The notes below the pieces were generated by a model that saw only the letters and a list, made by a program, of their open reading frames with translations, was not told the DNA's origin and did not search any database. This document shows, in pieces, positions 8,271 through 15,926 of a DNA stretch of 64,000 nucleotides (positions are counted from its first letter, which is position 1; each line of letters opens with the position of its first letter). Source of the DNA: an uncultured Chloroflexota bacterium (lineage in GTDB: Bacteria > Chloroflexota > Limnocylindria > Limnocylindrales > CSP1-4). The stretch spans positions 1 through 64,000 of the forward strand of contig CAIJPD010000054.1 in assembly GCA_903822495.1 (NCBI GenBank). Reading direction: 5' to 3'. The position numbers were made by a program, and so were the translations under genes.

Positions 8271-9287
8271 CTACGCCGAGGACGGGGCCGATGCCTCGAC
8301 GAGGGTGCCCGGCGAGGAGGCCTGGGCGGAACGGGTCGCCTCCCTGGCGGACGCCAGCAGCTCGTCTGCCGTGGTCCCGTGGTCGGGGAAACGCGCCACA
8401 CCCGCAGAGACGGTCACGGTGTGGTCCGCGACTCTCTCCAGCTCCATGATCGCATTCATGATTCGACGGGCCATGATCCGGCCGTCCGCACCCGGCGCCA
8501 CGACCGCGAACTCGTCGCCGCCCATCCGCGCCACGGAGTCCACCATCCGGACCGCCCCGGCGATGGTCGCCGCGACCTCCTGCAACACGCGGTCGCCCCC
8601 GTCCCGGCCCGCGGTCTCGTTGAGCGCCCGGAACCCGTCGACGTCGAAGACCGCCACGGACACCACCTGGCCCTGGCGGCCGGCCCGGGCCAGCTCGTGC
8701 TCCAGCACACGGCCCAGGACCAGCGCGTTGGCGAGGCCGGTCAGCGTGTCCGTGCTGGCCACCCGCTCTGCCCAATCCGCGCGTTCCACGGCCAGGCTGC
8801 GGACCTGTGAGCGGTCCACCGCGGCGGAGGCCAGGTCCGCCAGGGCGTACAGGATGGTGCGTGCCTCATCGGCGAGGGCGTCGCCCCGGCGTTCCACGAC
8901 GAGGATCCCCACCACCTGGTCGATGCCGTCGGTGCTGGCGATGAGCGGCAGCAGGGTGATGAGCCCGTCGGCACCATCGGCCAGCGCCTGGTCCACGGTC
9001 CCACTGGGCCGCGATGCCGCTTGGGTGAAGGCGGACTCCCCGCCGGAGGCGTCGATGACGCCGTACAGGGAGGCATCGTCGTACCCGCGGGCGACGGCCA
9101 CCTCCAGCTCGGCCTGCGCCGGGTTCTGGACGAGGATGGCACCCCGGCTGCCGCCGGCCGCCCCGAGGGCCAGGTCAAGCAACTGCCCCAGCGCCGCGTC
9201 CAGATCCACCGCGTGCGCCACGGCCGCGGCACCCTCGGCCAGGGCGCGGAGTGCGGATTCCGGGCTGGGCAGCTGGGCCTGGGACAC
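8271..9287 (-). CDS. GAF-GGDEF diguanylate cyclase
   Basis: A 338-residue soluble protein. Residues about 10-165 look like a GAF sensor (DLDAALGQLLDLALGAAGGSRGAILV ... GILVVERRG). The C-terminal cyclase domain starts at DTLTGLANALVLGRVLE and has an intact GGDEF at 256-260. An inhibitory I-site, RMVD, lies exactly five residues before it, so product feedback is expected. It should make cyclic di-GMP from GTP in response to a small ligand or redox cue. GTG 9287 has AGGAGGAG 7 nt upstream. It converges with tmk and diverges from the DarA-like gene. Confidence 0.9.
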   Translation of the reverse strand: MSQAQLPSPESALRALAEGAAAVAHAVDLDAALGQLLDLALGAAGGSRGAILVQNPAQAELEVAVARGYDDASLYGVIDASGGESAFTQAASRPSGTVDQALADGADGLITLLPLIASTDGIDQVVGILVVERRGDALADEARTILYALADLASAAVDRSQVRSLAVERADWAERVASTDTLTGLANALVLGRVLEHELARAGRQGQVVSVAVFDVDGFRALNETAGRDGGDRVLQEVAATIAGAVRMVDSVARMGGDEFAVVAPGADGRIMARRIMNAIMELERVADHTVTVSAGVARFPDHGTTADELLASAREATRSAQASSPGTLVEASAPSSA

Positions 9288-9322
9288 TGACGCTCCTCCT
9301 GGGCTGTTGGCGGTTGCTGATG

Positions 9323-9328
9323 AGGATA
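9323..9328 (-). promoter_or_regulatory. -10 element TATCCT of the GAF-GGDEF gene
   Basis: TATCCT on the minus strand leaves a leader of about 30 nt that includes the strong Shine-Dalgarno, in contrast to the leaderless promoter of the gene transcribed the other way. Confidence 0.4.
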
Positions 9329-9435
9329 GGTCAGTCCGGATGGTACACCGGCCGTGGCCGGGATCCCCGGACTCGATTCCCGGGCTCGATGGCCAGAGGA
9401 CAACGGCACCCGCGGGCTTGCGCCATGGCGGCCCC

Positions 9436-9441
9436 TATACT
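9436..9441 (+). promoter_or_regulatory. -10 element TATACT of a leaderless promoter (darA-like gene)
   Basis: TATACT ends 6 nt before GTG 9448; only CGCGCC lies between, so there is no room for a ribosome-binding site. Confidence 0.6.
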
Positions 9442-9447
9442 CGCGCC

Positions 9448-9777
9448 GTGAAGTTGGTCGTCGCCATCGTGCACAGCGAGGATACGGGGGCGCTGCTCGG
9501 CGCCCTGCTGGAGCGCGGGCATCGCGCCACGCGCCTGTCGTCGTCGGGCGGGTTCCTGCGCCAGGCCAATGTGACCATCATGGTCGGCGTCGATGACGAC
9601 AAGGTCGAGGAAGTCCTGGCCCTGATCCGGGCGACCTGCACGTCGCGCACCCGGGTCGTGAACCCCATGCCGCCGATCATGGAGCCGGGCGAGTTCTTCA
9701 TGCCCTACCCCCTCGAAGTGGAGGTTGGCGGCGCGACCGTCTTCGTCCTGCCCGTCGAGCGCTTCGAACGAATCTGA
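9448..9777 (+). CDS. darA: DarA-like cyclic-di-AMP receptor (PII-like, DUF970)
   Basis: The 109-residue protein matches the DarA/PstA/YaaQ family almost end to end: VKLVVAIVHSEDTGALLGAL, then SSSGGFLRQANVTIMVGVDD, and the hallmark ending PYPLEVEVGGATVFVLPVERF. In Firmicutes these trimers bind cyclic di-AMP. The loop motif usually written GNTT reads ANVT here, so ligand binding is plausible but not certain. In Bacillus and relatives the gene also sits next to tmk, as here (one gene apart). GTG 9448 is the start because the family begins exactly with this strand. Confidence 0.85.
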   Translation: MKLVVAIVHSEDTGALLGALLERGHRATRLSSSGGFLRQANVTIMVGVDDDKVEEVLALIRATCTSRTRVVNPMPPIMEPGEFFMPYPLEVEVGGATVFVLPVERFERI

Positions 9778-9876
9778 CCGGGTCGCCGCGCTGCACCGAT
9801 CGGGGCCCCTCGTCACGGCTCCCCCCGGCCCGGCCCGGCCGCCGGCGATGACCCTGCCTGATCGAGGGGGTTGGTG

Positions 9877-10371
9877 ATGAGCGTCCCGGCCGTCAACATC
9901 GTCGAGTGCTGGCTCTTCCGCGTGACCACGGCCGGCCGGCTCGAAGTGCTGCTCATGCGCCGCTCCGCCGGCCGCATCTTCCCGGGGCTCTGGCAGCCGG
10001 TGACCGGCCGGCCCGAGGCCGGCGAGACGGCCCCGGGTGCCGCGCTCCGCGAGGTCCAGGAGGAGACCGGCCTGGGTTGGGAGCACCTCGAGGCGTTCTA
10101 TACGCTCGACCAGGTGGTCCAGCTCTACAACCTCGCCAGGAATGGGATCTCGCACCTGGTCCTGTTCGCCGCGCGCGTCCGCCCGGACGCCGAGATCGCC
10201 ATCTCCCACGAGCACGACGACCTGCGCTGGGTGGAGCCCGACGAGGCCGTTCGCGAGGCGATCTGGCCCGCCTACCGGGAGTCGCTCGCGCGCATCGAGC
10301 GGCTGGTCGGGGAGCCCGGCTGGGCGCGCTGGTTCGAGCTGGACCAGGAGGGCCGACGAGCGGCCGGTTGA
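9877..10371 (+). CDS. NUDIX hydrolase
   Basis: A 164-residue NUDIX protein. The box is complete at residues 44-66: G, five residues, E, then TAPGAALREVQEETGL. The fold starts with VNIVECWLFRV and the segment LFPGLW-like IFPGLWQPVTG precedes the box. Such enzymes split nucleoside diphosphates linked to another moiety; the sequence resembles the dihydroneopterin-triphosphate/dATP pyrophosphohydrolase type, but the substrate is not provable. ATG 9877 has GAGGGGG about 6 nt upstream. Confidence 0.9.
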   Translation: MSVPAVNIVECWLFRVTTAGRLEVLLMRRSAGRIFPGLWQPVTGRPEAGETAPGAALREVQEETGLGWEHLEAFYTLDQVVQLYNLARNGISHLVLFAARVRPDAEIAISHEHDDLRWVEPDEAVREAIWPAYRESLARIERLVGEPGWARWFELDQEGRRAAG

Positions 10372-10439
10372 CGCGAGGCGGGCCGGTTGACGCCGCGCGG
10401 GAGGCTTCACCCGGGAGGCTCCACCCGGGCATCCTCTGC

Positions 10440-10445
10440 TAGACT
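10440..10445 (+). promoter_or_regulatory. -10 element TAGACT of guaB3
   Basis: TAGACT would start a transcript near 10453, giving a leader of about 37 nt that carries GCGAGGAGGAC as ribosome-binding site ahead of GTG 10490. Confidence 0.45.
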
Positions 10446-10489
10446 CGGGGGAACCCCAACCCCCCCACGACGCCAGCGAGGAGGACGCC

Positions 10490-11683
10490 GTGCTCGACCA
10501 TACCCCGGCAACCCGGACCCAGTCGAGCGACGTCACCAGCCGCCGTGTCTTCCGGTCCAAGGTCGATTCCATCCGGCCCACCTACGGCTTCGAGGACGTC
10601 TCCCTCGCGCCCGGGATCAACACCGTCGAGCCGTCCGACGTGGAGCTCAACCAGCTCTTCTGCGGCATCCAGCTGGACATCCCGGTCCTCGCGTCGGCCA
10701 TGGACGCGGTGGTGGATCCCGCATTCGCCGGCGCGCTCGCACGACTGGGCGGCCTGGCGGTCCTCAACCTGGAGGGCGTCCAGACCCGCTACGACGATCC
10801 GGCGGCCCTCATCGGGCGGATCGCCCATGCCCCCGACGCGGAGGTCCATGACCTCCTGGCGCAGGCCTACCTGGTGCCCATCCGCGAGGACCTGGTGGCG
10901 CGCCGGCTGGAGGAGATCCACGCCGCGGGGTCAAGGGCCGCCGTCTCGGCCACGCCGGGCGCCGCCCGCAAGTGGGGCCCCTTCTGCGCGGAGCATGGCG
11001 CCGACCTGTTCCTGGTCCAGAGTCAGGTCAGCTCGGCCAGGCACCTCGCCACCGGCTACGACCCGCTCTCGCTCTCGGAGTTCACCCGCTTCATGCCCAT
11101 CCCGGTCGCGGTCGGCAACACCACCAACGCCGAGGCGGCCTTCGCGCTCATGGAGCAGGGGGCGGCGGCGGTCTTCGTGGGCGTCGGGCCGGGCGCGGCC
11201 TGCACCACCCGCGAGGTGCTGGGGATTGGCATCCCGCAGGTGACGGCCATCAGCGACGTGGTGGCTGCGCGTGATGCCTACTTCACCGAGACGGGGCGGT
11301 ACGTCCCCGTGGTGGCCGACGGCGGGATGCGGCGCGGCGGCGAGGTGGCCAAGGCCATCGCCGCGGGCGCGGATGTCGTCATGCTGGGCTCCCCGCTGGC
11401 GCGGGCCACCGAGGCGCCGGGCCGCGGCGTGAACTGGGGGATGGCGGCGCCGTCGCCGGTCCTCCCGCGCGGCACCCGGATCAAGGTGGGCACCAGCGGC
11501 TCGCTGGAGAAGATCCTGTTCGGTCCCGCCGGCGTCACGGACGGGTCGGAGAACCTGATCGGCGCGCTCCGCCAGAGCATGGCCGCCCTGGGCGCCCGGA
11601 CGCTGCGCGAGATGCACCAGGTGGAGATGGTCTACGCGCCCTCCGCGCAGACCGAGGGCAAGTCCTGGCAGAAGGGCCGCTGA
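10490..11683 (+). CDS. guaB3: GuaB3-type IMP dehydrogenase family protein
   Basis: A 397-residue (beta/alpha)8 IMPDH-family enzyme without CBS domains. It should oxidise IMP to XMP with NAD+, feeding the GMP synthetase encoded 1.1 kb downstream. The catalytic loop GVGPGAACTTREVLG places the nucleophile at Cys238. Other landmarks are YGFEDVSLAPG, VLASAMDAVVDP, the VVADGGMRRGGEVAKAI phosphate site and IKVGTSGSLEKILFG. Its length and missing Bateman module fit the GuaB3 group found in actinobacteria, cyanobacteria and chloroflexi. No canonical CBS-containing guaB is in the window. A GMP reductase role cannot be excluded from sequence alone. Confidence 0.88.
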   Translation: MLDHTPATRTQSSDVTSRRVFRSKVDSIRPTYGFEDVSLAPGINTVEPSDVELNQLFCGIQLDIPVLASAMDAVVDPAFAGALARLGGLAVLNLEGVQTRYDDPAALIGRIAHAPDAEVHDLLAQAYLVPIREDLVARRLEEIHAAGSRAAVSATPGAARKWGPFCAEHGADLFLVQSQVSSARHLATGYDPLSLSEFTRFMPIPVAVGNTTNAEAAFALMEQGAAAVFVGVGPGAACTTREVLGIGIPQVTAISDVVAARDAYFTETGRYVPVVADGGMRRGGEVAKAIAAGADVVMLGSPLARATEAPGRGVNWGMAAPSPVLPRGTRIKVGTSGSLEKILFGPAGVTDGSENLIGALRQSMAALGARTLREMHQVEMVYAPSAQTEGKSWQKGR

Positions 11684-11721
11684 CGGACGAGCCCGCGCTG
11701 GACGGACCCGACGCCGAGGCC

Positions 11722-12105
11722 GTGACCGAGGCCGATCGGCGCGCCGCCGAGCGCGCCATGGGCGAGCAGCTGGCCCGCTGGGGTCGGGTCTGCCTCATCC
11801 AGACCGTGGGTCGCGTCTCCGGCCGTCCCGCGCAGGCCGCGGTGGGGTTCGTGGACGCTCCGGACGGTGTGCTCCTGGTCGCCGCCGGTTCCGAGACCGC
11901 CGCCTGGGCCCTCAACCTCGCCGCCAACCCGCGCTGCCGCGTGACGGTGGGCGACCGAACCGACGATCGCGTCGCGGTCCGCCTGGACGGCGCGGACCAC
12001 CACCGCGCCATCACGGAGCTGATCCTCCGCTACGGCACCCCGGCCGAACGCCTGGGCGCCGGGCCCTCCTTCCGCCTGGAGCGGGGTCCGCATCCCGGGG
12101 GCTGA
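11722..12105 (+). CDS. Deazaflavin (F420)-dependent nitroreductase-like protein (Ddn/PPOX family)
   Basis: A 127-residue split-barrel protein resembling the Ddn family: IQTVGRVSGRPAQAAVGFV aligns with the TxGRxSGxxR start, VLLVAAGSETAAWALNLAANPRCRVTVGD with the typical NLxANPxxxVxV segment. These proteins bind F420 (some FMN or heme) and reduce small substrates. That would imply F420 in this organism, but no F420 biosynthesis gene is in view. GTG 11722 is 38 bp after guaB3, so co-transcription is likely. Confidence 0.7.
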   Translation: MTEADRRAAERAMGEQLARWGRVCLIQTVGRVSGRPAQAAVGFVDAPDGVLLVAAGSETAAWALNLAANPRCRVTVGDRTDDRVAVRLDGADHHRAITELILRYGTPAERLGAGPSFRLERGPHPGG

Positions 12106-12314
12106 ACCCTGCGCCCGCGCGCCGGCGACCCCTCCCTGCACCGGCGAGCCCCGACTGCCAGCCGCCCCCAGGCGCAGGTGGGTCCGGTTCCGTGCCGGGC
12201 CCGATACACCCGACACACGGTCCCGGCCGTTCGGCGCGCGCACGCCGTCCGGTGCGCGACTGCGTTCGACGCCCCCGGTGCGCGACCGCCGCGCGAGCAC
12301 CCCCGGCCGATGCG

Positions 12315-12320
12315 TACACT
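12315..12320 (+). promoter_or_regulatory. -10 element TACACT of a leaderless promoter (glbO)
   Basis: TACACT ends 9 nt before ATG 12330 and no Shine-Dalgarno is present. The 224-bp gap upstream (12106-12329) shows no other clear feature. Confidence 0.5.
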
Positions 12321-12329
12321 CCCGCGACG

Positions 12330-12710
12330 ATGACCGACCTCAAGACCGTATTCGATGCCGCGGGCGGGATGCCCTTCTTCGAGAACCTGGTTGGCGCCTT
12401 CTACGAGCTCGTCGCGGCGGATCCCGTCCTGCTGCGCCTCTACCCGGACAAGGACGACCTGGGCCCGGCGGCGCGTCGCCTGACGCTGTTCATGGCCCAG
12501 TACTGGGGCGGCCCCACCACCTACTCCGACGAACGCGGCCACCCGCGACTCCGGGCACGGCACTTCCCGTTCGAGATCGGCGGGGACGAGCGCGACCACT
12601 GGCTGGTGGCCATGCGCGGCGCGCTCGCCAGGGTCCAGCCATCGCCCGAGGTGGCGGCCGAGATCGAGCGCTACATCAACTCTGCCGCCGAGGCGCTGCG
12701 CAACAAGTAG
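12330..12710 (+). CDS. glbO: Truncated haemoglobin, group II (GlbO-like)
   Basis: A 126-residue 2-on-2 globin. Helix B carries Tyr in FYELV, the CD region LLRLYPDKDDLGPA, the GGPTTYSDERGHPRLR segment typical of group II, the proximal His in RHFPFEIG and the group II Trp in DHWLVAM. These heme proteins bind O2 tightly and are linked to oxygen or NO/ROS handling. The gene stands alone between its own promoter and the guaA promoter. Confidence 0.93.
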   Translation: MTDLKTVFDAAGGMPFFENLVGAFYELVAADPVLLRLYPDKDDLGPAARRLTLFMAQYWGGPTTYSDERGHPRLRARHFPFEIGGDERDHWLVAMRGALARVQPSPEVAAEIERYINSAAEALRNK

Positions 12711-12775
12711 GGGCCGCCCGCCCATCGGCCGCGCCCACCCCGCCACGCGCCCGCCCCGCCGTGAGCCGCCCCCGG

Positions 12776-12781
12776 TAGACT
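12776..12781 (+). promoter_or_regulatory. -10 element TAGACT upstream of guaA and its upstream mini-ORF
   Basis: TAGACT ends 8 nt before an ATG at 12790, the spacing seen at leaderless genes here, but that ATG opens a 12-codon ORF rather than guaA itself. Confidence 0.5.
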
Positions 12782-12789
12782 GGGGGCCG

Positions 12790-12828
12790 ATGGCGGACCA
12801 GCAAGGCGGAGGGTGGCAGCGGGCGTGA
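12790..12828 (+). CDS. Putative 12-codon upstream ORF coupled to guaA
   Basis: ATG 12790 opens [12 protein letters not shown] and ends with TGA at 12826-12828, overlapping GTG 12825 of guaA by 4 bp (GTGA). The GGAGGG of guaA lies inside the mini-ORF. A leaderless mini-ORF whose termination feeds re-initiation at guaA is plausible. It may equally be chance, since guaA could also start at GTG 12813. Confidence 0.35.
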   Translation: MADQQGGGWQRA

Positions 12829-14597
12829 CGGACAGCAGGGATCCGGGGGCCAAGGACGCGTCCCCCAAGCGGCGCGGCAAGACCGTCCATGGCGAGGCCG
12901 CCAATGCCGGCCACCGCATCCTGGCGCCGGATGACGCCGAGGTGGAGGCGTACCTGGAGGTCGCGCTCGACGCGCCGCCCCCGGATCGTGCCCCGGGCGA
13001 CCACCCCACCGTCTTCGTGCCGGCGGAAGTCCCCGACAGCGTCGTGGTCCTGGACTTCGGCAGCCAGTTCGCGCAGCTGATCGCTCGCCGCGTCCGCGAG
13101 ATGAACGTCTACTCCGAGCTGCTGCCGTTCGACACCACGCTCCAGGCGATCATGGACCGGGGCGCCAAGGGCATCATCCTGTCGGGCGGCCCCAACTCCG
13201 TGTACGACCCGGGCGCCCCGCGCCCCGACGCCGCCATCTGGAGCGGGAAGATCCCCGTCCTGGGGATCTGCTATGGCGCCCAGCTGATGGCCAGCGAGCT
13301 GGGTGGCGACGTGCTCCCCAGCGACAAGCGCGAGTACGGCCCCGCCACCCTGACCATCACGGATGGCGCCGAGGGCGGCGTCTTCGACGGCCTGGACCGC
13401 GACCAGCCGGTCTGGATGAGCCACGGGGATTCCATCACCAGGCTCCCCGAGGGCTTCCGCTCCACGGCCCAGACGGACTCCACCCCGTACGCCGGCCTGG
13501 TGGACGACGCCCGGAACCTGCACGGCATCCAGTTTCACCCCGAGGTGGTCCACACGCCGCGCGGCCGCCAGGTGCTCCGCAACTTCGTCTTCGGGATCGC
13601 CAAGGCCAAGCCGGACTGGACCCCCGCCAACTTCATCGAATCCACGGTCGCCCAGATCCGCGAGCGGGTCGACAAGCACGCCAAAGCCACCGGCTCCAAC
13701 GGGCAGGTCATCTGCGCCCTCTCGGGCGGCGTGGACTCGGCCGTCGCGGCCACGCTGGTCCACCGCGCGGTGGGGGATCGCCTCACCTGCATCTACGTGG
13801 ACCACGGGCTGATGCGCAAGAAGGAATCGGAGCTGCTCCGGCAGGTCTTCGAGGCCAACCTGGGCATGAAGCTGATCATGGTCGATGCCCGGGAGCGGTT
13901 CCTGGAGCGGCTGGCCGGGGTGGTGGACCCCGAGCAGAAGCGGAAGATCATCGGCAACGAGTTCATCCGCGTCTTCGAGGAGGAGTCCACGCGCCTGGGC
14001 ACCATCGACTTCCTCACCCAGGGGACCCTCTACCCCGACGTGATCGAGTCGGCCACATCCGAGACCAAGACCGCCCAGAAGATCAAGACCCACCACAACG
14101 TGGGCGGGCTGCCGGCGGACCTGCGCTTCCAGCTGATCGAGCCGCTCCGCTACCTGTTCAAGGACGAGGTCCGCCAGGTGGGCCTGGAGCTGGGACTGCC
14201 CGAGCAGATGGTCCAGCGCCAGCCCTTCCCGGGCCCGGGCCTGGCCATCCGGATCATCGGCGAGGTCACCTCCGAGCGGCTGGAGACCCTGCGCGATGCC
14301 GACTGGATCGTCATCGACGAGATCAAGGCCGCCGGCCTCTACCGCTCGGTCTGGCAGTCGTTCGCCATCCTGACCCCGGTTCGATCGGTGGGCGTGATGG
14401 GCGACGGCCGAACGTACGCGAACGTCGTCGCCATCCGCGCGGTCACGTCCGAGGACGGCATGACGGCCGACTGGGCAAAGCTGCCGTATGACGTCCTGGG
14501 CAAGATCTCGTCGCGCATCGTGAACGAGGTACCCGGCGTCAACCGGGTGGTCTACGACATCAGCTCCAAGCCACCCGCCACCATCGAGTGGGAGTAG
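12825..14597 (+). CDS. guaA: GMP synthase (glutamine-hydrolysing)
   Basis: Aminates XMP to GMP using glutamine and ATP. The 590-residue protein has a glutaminase half starting at [18 protein letters not shown] with nucleophile Cys149 ([10 protein letters not shown]) and the [10 protein letters not shown] His-Glu pair. An ATP pyrophosphatase half follows with the P-loop [12 protein letters not shown]. The C-terminal dimerisation domain ends in the standard IEWE. About 72 residues precede the usual start and are charged and low in complexity, not seen in most GuaA proteins. GTG 12825 is preferred for GGAGGG 11 nt upstream; GTG 12813 is the alternative. Confidence 0.96.
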   Translation: MTDSRDPGAKDASPKRRGKTVHGEAANAGHRILAPDDAEVEAYLEVALDAPPPDRAPGDHPTVFVPAEVPDSVVVLDFGSQFAQLIARRVREMNVYSELLPFDTTLQAIMDRGAKGIILSGGPNSVYDPGAPRPDAAIWSGKIPVLGICYGAQLMASELGGDVLPSDKREYGPATLTITDGAEGGVFDGLDRDQPVWMSHGDSITRLPEGFRSTAQTDSTPYAGLVDDARNLHGIQFHPEVVHTPRGRQVLRNFVFGIAKAKPDWTPANFIESTVAQIRERVDKHAKATGSNGQVICALSGGVDSAVAATLVHRAVGDRLTCIYVDHGLMRKKESELLRQVFEANLGMKLIMVDARERFLERLAGVVDPEQKRKIIGNEFIRVFEEESTRLGTIDFLTQGTLYPDVIESATSETKTAQKIKTHHNVGGLPADLRFQLIEPLRYLFKDEVRQVGLELGLPEQMVQRQPFPGPGLAIRIIGEVTSERLETLRDADWIVIDEIKAAGLYRSVWQSFAILTPVRSVGVMGDGRTYANVVAIRAVTSEDGMTADWAKLPYDVLGKISSRIVNEVPGVNRVVYDISSKPPATIEWE

Positions 14598-14620
14598 GGC
14601 CGCCCCGGCCCAGGCTGAAC

Positions 14621-14645
14621 CCGCCGGCCCTGCAGGCCCGCCGGC
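14621..14645 (+). terminator. Weak hairpin after guaA
   Basis: GCCGG and CCGGC flank CCCTGCAGGCCCG about 25 nt after the guaA stop. The inner part pairs imperfectly and no T-run follows, so this is only a candidate. Confidence 0.25.
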
Positions 14646-14727
14646 ACACCGCACCCGCCCCAACGCCCTCCGACCGGACCAGCCGGTCGTGGGACCATCG
14701 GGTCATCCCGGCGCCGTGGGCGATCGC

Positions 14728-14733
14728 TAGAGT
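14728..14733 (+). promoter_or_regulatory. -10 element TAGAGT of a leaderless promoter
   Basis: TAGAGT ends 6 nt before ATG 14740 of the zinc-ribbon protein. Confidence 0.5.
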
Positions 14734-14739
14734 GAGCGC

Positions 14740-15318
14740 ATGTCCGACGATTCGGCCACCGGTCAGCCGCCCCTGACGCCAGACCCCTCGGCAGACCGTA
14801 CGTCCGCCGCGCCGCCCGCCCCTGCCGGGCCCACCTGCCCGTGGTGTTCGGCGGCGCTCGACACGCCCATGCCCCGGCGCTGCCCCGCCTGCGGCGCCGG
14901 CCTCGTCGAGGACCCGGAGACATCGATCCCGGGGGTCACCACGCTCGACCCCGCGCTCCTGCGAGTCGCCAAATCGGCCGCCGCGCAGCCCCAGAAGCGT
15001 GGCTTCTTCCGGCCCCGCCTGGATCCTGCCCGCGAGACCGACGTGGCCGACCTGGGCCCCCCATCTCTCGACGCGCTGGCGCCGCCCTCCCGTGCCGTGC
15101 TCGAGGAGATGCATCGACTGCGGGTGGAGCTGGATGAGGCCGCCGCCGCGGAGGCCGCCGCCGCGCTCGCGCAACTGGTCGCGGCCAGGCCGCCGGCGGC
15201 CGTCGACGCGGCCGAAGCCCATATCGCCGAGGCCGACGACGGCGTCGGCGTTGCGCCAGCCGCGGGGCTGCCCGGCGCGCAGGCCACGGGCGAGGACCCA
15301 GCCGACCCCCGGGCCTGA
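14740..15318 (+). CDS. Small zinc-ribbon protein, function unknown
   Basis: A 192-residue soluble protein with no family I can name. After a Pro/Ser-rich start, a CPWC-x14-CPAC pair (about residues 33-54) forms a likely zinc ribbon. The middle contains a basic patch (KRGFFRPRLD) and a predicted helix (SRAVLEEMHRLRVELDEAA) followed by an Ala-rich tail. It has its own leaderless promoter and is followed after 55 bp by another small unknown gene with the same promoter type. Confidence 0.65.
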   Translation: MSDDSATGQPPLTPDPSADRTSAAPPAPAGPTCPWCSAALDTPMPRRCPACGAGLVEDPETSIPGVTTLDPALLRVAKSAAAQPQKRGFFRPRLDPARETDVADLGPPSLDALAPPSRAVLEEMHRLRVELDEAAAAEAAAALAQLVAARPPAAVDAAEAHIAEADDGVGVAPAAGLPGAQATGEDPADPRA

Positions 15319-15361
15319 TCCCGGCCAGGCGCCTCGGGACGCCCGGCCCCGCTCTCCCGGC

Positions 15362-15367
15362 TATCCT
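15362..15367 (+). promoter_or_regulatory. -10 element TATCCT of a leaderless promoter
   Basis: TATCCT ends 6 nt before ATG 15374. Confidence 0.5.
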
Positions 15368-15373
15368 CGGCCC

Positions 15374-15832
15374 ATGCCTGAGAGACTCCCGCCGCCCGGC
15401 CCCTCATATCTCCGCGAGCGGCCCGTCCGCGTCGGCGACCGCACGTACCGGCTGGGCATGGGCCGGCCCTCGGACGCGCCGGACGGCTGGTGGATGACCA
15501 TCCTGTGGGTCGCGGATGACGAGGGGGTCATCTCGTTCCGCGACGTCGCGCCTGCCGCCGGTCCGCCGCCCGACCCGCCGCTCCCCAGGCTGGGGCCCGG
15601 CGTCTCCGGCGGACTCTCCGGGATGATCCTGGAGGACGCCGGCCGCCTCGGCATCCGACTTGGGCTCGTTGCACAGCCGGACGACCAGACCCGCCCCTGG
15701 CGCGTCCCCCTGGCCATCCGGGTCGCCTTCCGGTTTGAGCCGGCGAGGGTGGCCACGATGGGACCAAACCAGCTGGCCGAGATGGTCCAGGACGCGTTCC
15801 GGGTCGCGCTCGAGGCGCTCTCGCGCCGCTGA
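15374..15832 (+). CDS. Conserved-looking small protein, function unknown
   Basis: A 152-residue protein not recognised. It reads as a compact beta-rich fold: PVRVGDRTYRLGMGRPS, then DGWWMTILWVADDEGVISFRDV, then PWRVPLAIRVAFRFEPARVA, and a terminal helix LAEMVQDAFRVALEALSRR. Clean codon usage, a promoter at standard spacing and a proper gap before the next promoter support it as real. No signal peptide or membrane segment is visible. Confidence 0.6.
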   Translation: MPERLPPPGPSYLRERPVRVGDRTYRLGMGRPSDAPDGWWMTILWVADDEGVISFRDVAPAAGPPPDPPLPRLGPGVSGGLSGMILEDAGRLGIRLGLVAQPDDQTRPWRVPLAIRVAFRFEPARVATMGPNQLAEMVQDAFRVALEALSRR

Positions 15833-15911
15833 GGCGCCGCCCGGCGGCCCGGCCCGTGGCCGCTCCACGCTCCCGCCGTGCGAGACCAGCCCGCCGCCGT
15901 GAGACACCGGC

Positions 15912-15917
15912 TATGCT
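15912..15917 (+). promoter_or_regulatory. -10 element TATGCT of a leaderless promoter (UPF0182)
   Basis: TATGCT ends 9 nt before ATG 15927. Confidence 0.5.
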
Positions 15918-15926
15918 CGCGACCTG

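Noticed and set aside
10387-10392. TTGACG as the -35 box of guaB3
   Set aside because: It lies 47 bp from the TAGACT -10, far beyond the usual 16-18 bp.
12030-14663. 877-codon open frame antisense to glbO and guaA
   Set aside because: Antisense shadow of well-conserved genes.
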